Source: Actinoplanes italicus
Lineage (GTDB): Bacteria; Actinomycetota; Actinomycetes; Mycobacteriales; Micromonosporaceae
Direction of reading: 5' to 3'
Assembly: GCF_003001815.1 (NCBI RefSeq)
Contig: NZ_PVMZ01000027.1
Span: forward strand, 62,001 to 126,000
DNA length: 64,000 bases
The notes beneath the pieces are model-generated. The model did not search any database and had not been told where the DNA came from. It saw nothing but the letters and a program-made list of their open reading frames with translations. Both the position numbers and the translations under genes were made by a program. How positions within the stretch are numbered: the stretch's first letter is position 1; each line of letters starts with the position of its first letter. This document shows, one piece after another, positions 9,078 to 17,200 of this stretch.

Positions 9078-9345
9078 GGTCCAGGTCCGCCACCGGAGAT
9101 GCGCCTGACGAGCGCCTACTATTCGGATGCCGGGCCGCGGCGCACCTTCGTGAGGTTCTCCCCGAGCGATGACCGCTGCCCGGCACCTCGTCGTCTCGAA
9201 CGGCCACCGCCCATCACGCTCGCAGCTGCAGATCCGTACGCTATGCGGCGACTATCTCGGTCGGCGTCGTCGTGATCGTGGTCATGCAGCCCTGCACGCC
9301 TGTTCGGGGCGGATCGAGGGCTGACTCTGAATCTAGAGTGGCACG
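9078..9345. other. Non-coding gap between recombinase and methyltransferase
   Basis: No frame in this stretch has a recognisable domain. It contains the leader of the recombinase and, just before 9346, the sequence TCTAGAGTGGCACG directly ahead of the methyltransferase GTG; no strong ribosome site or promoter is obvious. Confidence 0.4.
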
Positions 9346-9960
9346 GTGAGAAACCAGCCGGTCCGTGACGCTTACTCGTACATGTCGGAGCAGTACATCG
9401 CCTTATTCGATGGTGACTGGCAGGCCCACGCGGATGACACGGCCCTCGTCCGAGAGCACCTTGTCGGCTTGGACGGGACGGTGTTCGATCTCGGCTGTGG
9501 CCCCGGGCACTGGAGCGCCTACCTGCATTCACTCGGCGCAGACGTGACCGGCGTCGACCTGGTCCCTGAGTTCATCGACCATGCCCGGACACACTTTCCC
9601 GGGCCAGAGTTCCGGCTCGGATCGATGGTCGACCTGGAGCTTCCCGACCATTCGGTGGCCGGCATCCTCTCCTGGTACTCGACCATCCATCTGTCACCAC
9701 CGGAGCTGGACGCAGCACTCATCGAGTTCCGCCGGATGCTGGCATTTTCCGGGAAGCTGGTGATCGGCTTCTTCGACAGCGACGACGAAGTCGCCGCGTT
9801 CGACCACAAGGTCTGTACGGCATACCGTTGGCCCGTGGACGAGTTGTCCGCCCGCCTGGCAAGAGCCGGTTTCACCGAGCTTCAGCGCTTGAGGCAACAG
9901 TTCCCGGAGCACCCAGACCGCAAGTACGCGGCCATCGCCGCAACCACCGCTGGCCGATAG
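9346..9960 (+). CDS. Class I SAM-dependent methyltransferase
   Basis: A 204-aa Rossmann-fold methyltransferase of the Methyltransf_11/25 type. The SAM-binding motif I is VFDLGCGPGHWS (about residues 45-56), followed by GVDLVPEFID (motif post-I) and a hydrophobic strand GILSWYSTIHL. It begins at GTG 9346. The substrate cannot be told from sequence; the size and the early YSYMSEQYIALFDG segment resemble stand-alone small-molecule methyltransferases. Its neighbours give no pathway. Confidence 0.85.
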   Translation: MRNQPVRDAYSYMSEQYIALFDGDWQAHADDTALVREHLVGLDGTVFDLGCGPGHWSAYLHSLGADVTGVDLVPEFIDHARTHFPGPEFRLGSMVDLELPDHSVAGILSWYSTIHLSPPELDAALIEFRRMLAFSGKLVIGFFDSDDEVAAFDHKVCTAYRWPVDELSARLARAGFTELQRLRQQFPEHPDRKYAAIAATTAGR

Positions 9961-10123
9961 CGGCCGACTCGCAGAGCGAACGCCCCCCTGCGGCCAACCG
10001 ATCTCGTTACCGGGAACCAGCCACTGAGCCCCGGTCTCGACGGAAGTGCCGCCCCGACCGGCGGCAGAAGAGGACGGCCGCCGAGCGGGAAGCACGGAAG
10101 ATCTCACACCAGGGTGGCCCGCC

Positions 10124-10657
10124 TCAACGATGGGCGACAAGCCGTCGATTCAGCTCGGCGAGCAGCGCCGACGGTCCGGGCGTCATCAGGCCGACGTCGA
10201 CGATGAACGCGGGGGCGCCCGAGCGCCGGCGTACCCGTGGTGTCCACGCCGACACGGCGGCGACGGTAGCGGCGTTCAGGCTCGTGGGAGTTACCAGCAG
10301 TTCGGTCAACGGGCCGGTGAAGCGCAGCCCGACCGACTGAACCGCCGACCACGGCAAGAACACCGGGTGGCGGCGGGTGGCCGCGAACTCCAAGCCGGCG
10401 GCCGATGTGCGTATCCATCCGAGATTGCGGCCGGCACCGAGGACGGCTCCGGTTGCTCCGGCGATCGCCGTCAGCAGCACCCAGATCACCGTTTCAGTGA
10501 AGTCCCACTCCCCCAGCGAGAGGCCGATCACGATCCCGCGGACCAGCAGAAACACGGGAATGAAGATCAGTGCCATCCGCAGCCACAGCCGCGACCGGCG
10601 CAGACGGAATGTCACCGCGTCGCCGGCTGGGGCGGGGATGAGATCAACGGTGGCCAT
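10124..10657 (-). CDS. Small membrane protein with a PH-like C-terminal part
   Basis: A 177-aa protein from the ATG at 10657 (MATVDLIPAPAG). Two transmembrane segments lie at about residues 25-45 and 57-77. A soluble part follows, with an alternating pattern reminiscent of bacterial PH-like domains (SAAGLEFAATRRHPVFLPWSAV). Actinobacteria carry many such two-helix proteins of unknown role. A longer frame to 10732 exists, but its extra residues look non-coding. Confidence 0.65.
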   Translation of the reverse strand: MATVDLIPAPAGDAVTFRLRRSRLWLRMALIFIPVFLLVRGIVIGLSLGEWDFTETVIWVLLTAIAGATGAVLGAGRNLGWIRTSAAGLEFAATRRHPVFLPWSAVQSVGLRFTGPLTELLVTPTSLNAATVAAVSAWTPRVRRRSGAPAFIVDVGLMTPGPSALLAELNRRLVAHR

Positions 10658-10822
10658 CAGGGAAGTATCCGCAGCCCGGCTCGTCCTCGGATCAGCCGAA
10701 TGATCACAGCCCGAGCCGTGGTCGCAGGCCAATGCCGGTTACCGGCGCATCTTGAAGAATGGCGACGTGCATGACCCCGCGGCGCTGGTGAGCCGGATGG
10801 CTTCTCGTGTGACACGGCAGGG

Positions 10823-11458
10823 TCAGTTGATGCCGGCGTCGCGGGCGCGGACTATCGCCTGGGCCCGGCTTGCCACGTGGAGCTTGCTGAAGACGTTGCT
10901 CACATAGTTGCGCACCGTTTTGGGACTCAGGCTCAGGCTGATGGCGATGTCGTCGTTCGCGAGGCCGCGCGTCATCAGGCGCAGGACGTTGCGCTCGCTT
11001 TCACTCAGGGCGGGGAACGGCTCGGTCGTACGGCCGGCGAAGAATGCCATGATCCGGGTGGCTATCGCGGGGCTGTAGATGGCCTCGCCGTGCCCCACCG
11101 CCAGGATCGCCCTGGTCATCTCTTCGTCCTCGGTGTCCTTGAGGACGTAGCCCCGGGCGCCGGCGCGCAGGGCCGCGAAGACCGAATCGTCGTCCTCGAA
11201 CATTGTCACCACCAGGATGTGCGGGTGTGGATCGCTGCCGGTCAGCTTGCGGATGGCGGTGAGGCCGTCGCCGCCGGGCATCTGCAGGTCCAGCAGGATC
11301 AGACGCGGATCGAGGCTTTGCGCCAGGCGTACGGCCTCGTTGCCGTCGGCGGCCTCGCCGACCACCTCGATGCCGGGCATCGTCGCCAGCAGCGCCCGCA
11401 GACCTCTGCGGAACATCGGGTGGTCGTCGGCGAGCAGGACGGTGATCGGCTCAGTCAT
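10823..11458 (-). CDS. NarL/FixJ-family response regulator
   Basis: A 211-aa regulator: receiver domain (about 5-120) with D11/D12, phospho-acceptor D57 in LILLD and Lys in YVLKD; LuxR-type helix-turn-helix from about 148 (LSESERNVLRLMTRGLAND). It overlaps the end of the kinase gene by 8 bp and is the last gene of a three-gene operon (membrane protein, kinase, regulator). It resembles but is not identical to the regulator at 3323, so this is a second, independent system. Confidence 0.93.
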   Translation of the reverse strand: MTEPITVLLADDHPMFRRGLRALLATMPGIEVVGEAADGNEAVRLAQSLDPRLILLDLQMPGGDGLTAIRKLTGSDPHPHILVVTMFEDDDSVFAALRAGARGYVLKDTEDEEMTRAILAVGHGEAIYSPAIATRIMAFFAGRTTEPFPALSESERNVLRLMTRGLANDDIAISLSLSPKTVRNYVSNVFSKLHVASRAQAIVRARDAGIN

Positions 11459-12665
11459 GAGTCCTCATCGGAAAGGTGACGGCTACCCGGGTTCCGCCGC
11501 CTGGCGCGGTGCCGATGTCGATCGTGCCACCCAGCTCGATGCTGCGTTCACGCATGGAGAGGTGACCGACCCCCGCGAGGTACGTCTCGGGCAGTCCCCG
11601 TCCGTCATCGGTGACGGTGAAGACCACCTCGTCACCGGAGGTGGTGAGCTCGACCGCGCACCGGGTCGCGTTGGCGTGCCGGGCGGCGTTGTGCAGCGCC
11701 TCAGCGGCTATCCGGTAGATGGCGACCTCGACGGCCGCGGGCAGGACCGGCATCGGCGCCGGCACCGAGACCGTTCGGGCCAGTCCATCGGTCGGATTGA
11801 GGTTGCGCAGGGCGTCGACCAGGCCGAACTCGTCAAGCATCGGCGGTCTCAGCGCGTACACCAGGCGTCTGATCTCCGCTGTTGCCTGCCGGATGCCGCT
11901 GCGCAATTCCCCGGCCAGGAGTTCGGCCGCCGCCGGGTCGGTTCGCAGGGTGCGTTGCAGGACGCCGAGCTGCAAACCCAGTGAGGCAAGCGTGGGCGCG
12001 AGGCCGTCGTGCAGATCGCGGCGGATGCGCCGGCGTTCCTCCTCGCGTGCCGTGACGAGTTGTTCGCGTGAGTGCTGCACCGCGGCGGTGAGCTGGGCGG
12101 CGTGCAGGGTGATCGCGACGTGGCGCGCCAGGTCCTCAAGAAGACGTACATCGGCAGCGGACAGCCAGTCCCGGCGGCGGCGTGCGCTCGCCCGCAGCGT
12201 GCCGAGTGTCAGATGGTGGTACGTCAGTGGGATGGCGACGACGGCCGCGCCCTCCGGCACCGCTCCGTGCGAGGTGATGACACGGCCGTCGGCCTCGATC
12301 TCGACGTACGGCAGGGCGAGCGTGTCGGCGAGCAGCGCCGCGACCGCCGGTAGCAACCCGTCGATGTGCGGGTCTGCCTGCAGTTGCCGGTAGACCTGGT
12401 CGGCGACCTCGTACGTATTGTCACGCTGCCCGTACGCAAGCTGGTGAACGCCGCGTTCGACGCGTGACGCCACCGGCGACCAGGTCGCCACCACGATGGC
12501 GAACGCGACTGCGTGCGACCACCATGGGATCTCGGCGAGCGAGCCGATCGGCCGGGACGGAAACGTGACCACCACCGCCACCAGGCCGGCGACGACGAAA
12601 ACGTACCAGATCATCAGGAAGGGGACGAACAACTGGTACAGCCATCGGCTGCGCTCAGGCCGCAC
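11451..12665 (-). CDS. Sensor histidine kinase with GAF-like domain
   Basis: A 404-aa kinase starting at GTG 12665. Two transmembrane helices (about 10-33 and 50-65) are followed by a GAF-like sensory domain (about 85-190), a HisKA_3 helix with the phospho-acceptor His in RRDLHDGLAPT, and HATPase_c with EALHNAARHA (N-box) and GVGHLSMRERS (G-box). Its start overlaps the end of the upstream small membrane-protein gene by 11 bp. Both overlaps in this operon point to translational coupling. Confidence 0.9.
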   Translation of the reverse strand: MRPERSRWLYQLFVPFLMIWYVFVVAGLVAVVVTFPSRPIGSLAEIPWWSHAVAFAIVVATWSPVASRVERGVHQLAYGQRDNTYEVADQVYRQLQADPHIDGLLPAVAALLADTLALPYVEIEADGRVITSHGAVPEGAAVVAIPLTYHHLTLGTLRASARRRRDWLSAADVRLLEDLARHVAITLHAAQLTAAVQHSREQLVTAREEERRRIRRDLHDGLAPTLASLGLQLGVLQRTLRTDPAAAELLAGELRSGIRQATAEIRRLVYALRPPMLDEFGLVDALRNLNPTDGLARTVSVPAPMPVLPAAVEVAIYRIAAEALHNAARHANATRCAVELTTSGDEVVFTVTDDGRGLPETYLAGVGHLSMRERSIELGGTIDIGTAPGGGTRVAVTFPMRTHD

Positions 12666-13035
12666 TGACGACCCGTTCCCGCCATAGGCACAGGGTGATG
12701 ACGACGACGTGGTGCACGAGCATCACCGCGGCGAAAGTCAGCTCCGCCACGGTCGCATCGAAGAGCAGCGAGCTGATCGCCTGGATGATCCAGAACGCGT
12801 TGACCGCGATCAGCAGGACCGCACCCCACTTCTGGCTTCGCCAGGCGCCGTACGCCGCCACGAGCGCCAGCACGTCGGAGGTGAAGCTGCCGAGCACGAG
12901 CGCGAACGGGCCGTCGCTGTCGCGTGCGCCGAGCACCAGATTGGGCAGGTCGTACAACCCGATGCCGATGAGTGCCACCAGCACGGACAGGACGGCCGCG
13001 GTCTTCAGCGCGGTGGACCGGGTCATGGTTACCAT
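12655..13035 (-). CDS. Four-helix membrane protein, first gene of a two-component operon
   Basis: A 126-aa protein with four hydrophobic segments (about residues 10-28, 42-62, 68-88 and 96-114). No family was recognised. ATGs at 13035 and 13026 are both possible. Position and overlap with the kinase suggest it belongs to the signalling system, for example as an accessory sensor. Confidence 0.8.
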   Translation of the reverse strand: MVTMTRSTALKTAAVLSVLVALIGIGLYDLPNLVLGARDSDGPFALVLGSFTSDVLALVAAYGAWRSQKWGAVLLIAVNAFWIIQAISSLLFDATVAELTFAAVMLVHHVVVITLCLWRERVVSAA

Positions 13036-13071
13036 CAGAGATCCTCCAGGTGTCGGCTGTCGAGGGCATTG

Positions 13072-13121
13072 ACGCTAGGAGGTCGCCGACCCCTCGGTCA
13101 CGAGGCAGATGTCCTCATCTG
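13072..13121 (-). promoter_or_regulatory. Candidate promoter and upstream operator of the second two-component operon
   Basis: On the minus strand GTGACC (13096-13101) and TAGCGT (13072-13077) are 18 bp apart, the same hexamers as at 5228-5256. Immediately upstream of the -35 lies a perfect inverted repeat CAGATG-tcct-CATCTG (13106-13121), placed as an activator site would be. Autoregulation by the NarL-type regulator is inference. Confidence 0.4.
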
Positions 13122-13475
13122 GTGGGACACGCTCATGGGACGTCAAGTCACCGGACGGCCGAGGTGACCCTTCGGATGGAGGCACGTGCGGATTTGAGCG
13201 TGGGATCCAGGCCACGCGTCAGCCACTGATTCTGGTGGCGACCAGCACGTAACGTGGCGCCCCGGGCGCGCAGGCGCGGATCCGGATCAACCGCTCTTCA
13301 ATCATTCTCGCAATGCACTCAATTCGGCACGACGAGACGCTGGCCCGCAGCCGTGACGGCGGTGCTCGCCGGACGCGCACAGTGCCAGTTGGGGGTGCCC
13401 GATCAGTGATTGGGGGGGCGTTGGTCGGCTGAAGCGCAAACGCCGCTTCGACGTCGGAGCTGACGTTACGGACGT
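13122..13475. other. Gap without recognisable gene
   Basis: This stretch lies between the operon promoter and the gene-remnant zone. It contains short frames without homology that I recognise, and no strong repeats. It is probably decayed sequence continuous with the remnants that follow. Confidence 0.4.
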
Positions 13476-13800
13476 TCAGTCGTCGATGATCAGCCAGGCG
13501 GTCCGGGTCAGCGGGCTTGTGACCATGCGGTCGTCGCGCACCACCCACAGACGCTGTAGAGCGGGCAGGTCGAGGGGCGTGGAAAGCGTAGAATGGCCCG
13601 TACAGCTCCAGCCCTTCGACGGATGACGCCGCCGACATCCCGGTGATGTCGCCCAGCCGTCCGTACACGGCGTGCGAGTTCGTGAGCGGTTCGAAGACGC
13701 CGAGCGTCAAGCGCCTCACCCGTGGCAGCCGGGCGACGGCGAGTGCGGTGACGCAGCCGGCGTAGTCGAACTGGCGGCCGGCCAGAGACCGCGGGTTCGG
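13476..13800 (-). pseudogene. C-terminal fragment of an unrecognised protein
   Basis: Minus-strand reading gives GQFDYAGCVTALAVARL, then RRLTLGVFEPLTNSHAVYG and SSVEGLELYGPFYAF. After a frame change near 13575 it continues as LDLPALQRLWVVRDDRM and ends TAWLIIDD with a stop at 13476. The pieces read as one decayed protein tail with leucine-rich character; the family is not identified. Its 5' side joins the transposase remnant directly at about 13800, so its N-terminus is missing. Confidence 0.55.
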
Positions 13801-14130
13801 TCGCCGACTGGGATCTGTGCCCAGGCAAGCTGTTGCACGACCAGGTGCGCGCCACGGGCGGTGACCTCGTCGGCGTGCCCGGTCCGAGTGTGCAGGGCGT
13901 CAGCGTTGATCAGCACCCCCGATCAGGGTGTCGAGCACCTTCTCCACGGCGTCGACCAGCGGTGTGAACGACGTGATCTCGTTCGACTGTTTGTCCACCG
14001 TGACCTGGGCAATCGCGATCCCGGTGGTGGTGCCGAGGGCGGACAGCAGATGAATCTGACGGCCGTCGCCGAGGCGGGCGCCTCGCAGGGTCTTGCCGTC
14101 GACCGCGATCACCCGGTGATATCAGCGTGG
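13798..14130 (-). pseudogene. ISAs1-family transposase remnant
   Basis: The frame from 14112 reads VIAVDGKTLRGARLGDG and LLSALGTTTGIAIAQ, hallmarks of ISAs1-type DDE transposases. It breaks near 13915. The next frame continues INADALHTRTGHADEV, ARGAHLVVQ and, after an internal loss of about 14 residues, AWAQIPVGDRTRG. The N-terminal third and the entire C-terminal part are absent, and no terminal inverted repeats were found. It is inactive. Confidence 0.8.
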
Positions 14131-14262
14131 CGGCAGGCCCGACCGGCGGATCCATCAACGGCCTCGCGGCCCTGGTACGACAGCCGGGACGTCCGGCGCG
14201 ATCGCTGCCGAGAGCGAATCCGGGATCGGCCGGTCAGGGTGAATCCGAGTCGAAGCACGTGG

Positions 14263-17200
14263 TCATTTGCGGGCCGGTTCGGCGCGTAAAACTCGAGGCC
14301 GGCTGTTCGGTGCGCGATCGAACGTCGCCGCCTCGACCGCGCCGGTGCGGCCACGGTGTGCGGCGGCGGCACGGTCCAGCGCCGCTTTCAGGCGCTGCTC
14401 CTCGACCGCCCGATCGCGGTACCACGCCAGCGCCCATGCCCGGTGCAACCGCCACCCCAGGCCGATGAGCACCTGGTCGTTGAGGCGGTCCCGGTCGCGG
14501 GTCGCGGGGCAGTCGCGGTAGGCGGGGCCGTCGCAGCGCACGCCGAGCAGGTAGTCGCCGGCCGGGTCGTCCGGGTGGCGCACCGCGATGTCGACGCGCC
14601 CGCCGGCCGCGCCGAGGCCGGCCTGTGCCGGGTAGCCCCAGGACCGTACGGTCTCCAGCACCGAGGTGACGAACTCGCTGGTCGTACCGGACGGGTCGGC
14701 GCCGTCGCGGCCGGACTCGTGCTGCACGTAGTCGAGGTAGGCCGCGAGCTGCCGTACCCCCTCGTTGTCCGACTCGGGGATGTCGCGGGCCAGGATCGAC
14801 GTGACGATCTCCACGCGGCGCCGGGCCCGGGTGATGGCCACGTTGAGCCGACGCCAGCCGTTGGGCCGGTTCAGGGCGCCGAAGTTGGCGCTGATGCGGC
14901 CGGACTCGTCGTACCCGTAACCGATCGAGAAGATCATCACGTCGCGTTCGTCGCCCTGGACGGATTCCAGGCTCTTGACGAACAGGCCGTGCAGCCGGTC
15001 GTCGGTGATCGCCTGTTCCAGGGCCTGCGGCCGGTCGGTGATCTTCTCGAGGGCGCGTTCGATGGCTTCGGCCTGGGTGACGGAGAACGTGACCACGCCG
15101 AGGGTGCTGCCGGGGCGGGCGGTGAAGTGGTGCACGATGCGCTCGGCGACGCGTGCTGCCTCGACCGGGTTGTCGCGGCCGCCGGCGCGGCGGTAGACGC
15201 CCGCGACCGGGAACATCTCGACGCCGGTGTCGGGCCCGCCGTCGACGGGGGCGGGGAACGTGTTGAGCCTGCCCTGGTAGAACGCCTCGTTGGCGAACTC
15301 GACCAGTGCCTGGTGCCGGCTGCGGTAGTGCCAGGTGAGGCTCATGCCCAGGAAGGCGCCGCAGGCCTTGGACAGCTCGAGAACCGACTGGTAGTCGAGG
15401 ACTTCGCTGTCCTGGCCGACGGCCGAGAAGGAGCGGTCGAAGAACGACGTCGGTGGCAGCTGACGGTCGTCGCCGGCGGTGATCAGGGACCGTCCGCGGT
15501 AGATGCAGTTGACCGCCTCGGCGGGGGTGACCTGCGAGGCCTCGTCGAAGATGACGGTGTCGAAGACGACGTCCGGCGGCAGTGACTGGCTGACGGTCAG
15601 AGGTGAGGCGAGCACGCAGGGGCGGACCGACAGCACGGCGTCGCGGGCGTTGGCGATCAGGTCCCGGACCGGAAGCTGCCGGTCGGACTTCATGGCCTCG
15701 CGCCGCAGCAGGCCGGCCGCGGTGCTGTCGGCGGCCGGGCGGCGGGCCTCTATCGCGGCGGTGATCTCGCGCGCCGCGAGCAGCGCGAGGTTCTCGTCGG
15801 CCTGGCGGAACTCGGCGATCAGGCGGTCGCGGTCCTCGCCGCGCCAGGGGCGCAACCGGTCGTCGGTGCGGACCACCGCGTCCACCCAGCCGTGCAGCAG
15901 CGCCCGCTCCAGGACGCGGGGCACCTCGGCCCGGTCGAGGCGCTGGTCGGCGCAGAACTCGACGGCCGCGTCGAGGCCGTACGTGGTGAGCACGTCACGC
16001 GCGTCGACGCAGGCGAACCACTCCTCCTGGCCGCTGCTGTCGTCGCGGAGCTGCCGCAGCACGGCGCCGGCCCGCCGGTAGTCGTCGAAGTGTTCGCGCA
16101 GGCCGGCCTGCCGGGTGGCGGTGAACCCGGCGAGGACCGCCTGGCTCGCCTCGGCCCATTCCCGGGCGCGGTCGGCCAGTCCCGGGATCGGCCGCAGGTC
16201 GCCGAGGGCGGCGGCCTGTTCCTCGGTGAGCGGCCCGCCGGCGAGGTCGCGAGCCGTCTCGGCCCAGGTGACGGTCGCGGTGAGCGTGGCGGGGTCGACT
16301 TCGGGCATTTCTTCGGTACGGTCCGCGGCCGCCTCCTCGGCGTGTTGCGCCGCGGCGCGCAGTTCCGCCAGCCGTACGGTCTCGGCGTAGTCGAGAGACC
16401 GCCCGGTCGCCGCGTCGTAGGCGCGGACCGTCTCCGCCGCCGCGTGCAGCGCCGCGCTGTGCGCGGTCAGCCAGGCGACCGCGTCGTCGATCGTCCCGGT
16501 CACGAGTTCCGGCCGGGCGGCCGGGCTGGGAGCCGGGCGCAGTGTCGCCTGCCAGCGCAGCAGGGCGTCGCGCGCCTCGGTGACCACCTGGATCGGCGCC
16601 GGGTCGTTCTCGGGCGCGCAGAGGTAGCCGAGCACCGCCTCCTGCCCGCCCGGCGGGACGGCGGTGAGGGCCGTGGCGGCGACCGCGATCGCGTCGTCGA
16701 GTGCGGCGAAGTCGGTGCCGCGGCCCTGCCAGTACCGGCCGAGCGATGTCGCGTACGAGTGCTCGGCCGCGGCGAGGTCCTGCAGTGCTCTTTTCCACGC
16801 GACGGCGGTGCCGAGCCGGTTGATCGCGTCGCCGAGGTACGCGCTGGGCAGCACGAATCCGGCGACCTGCCGCTTGTCGTGCCGGTAGGCGGCGGTCAGC
16901 TTCCGCCATCCCCGGTGCACGTTGGTGAACCGTTCGGCGAGTTCCTCGACCGGTTGCGCGAGGATCGCCTCGGAGAAGTACGGCCGTGCCTGGATCTCCG
17001 CGCCGACCAGGACCTCCAGTGCCCGGCGCAGCACGCTGGCCCCGGTCTGCACCGCCGTGAGGGTGCCCGGCCGGAACCAGAACCGCTCGGGCTTGTGCGG
17101 CCGGTCGCCGAGCTCCACGACGGTGGCGACGCGGGAGATGTCCCTGATGGTGGTCACCGGGGGCAGGCCGAGCCGGGTGGTGACCCGGTCGACGGCGCGG

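Noticed and set aside
13900..14112. A 70-residue stand-alone protein
   Set aside because: It is the core piece of the broken ISAs1 transposase and continues in the next frame.
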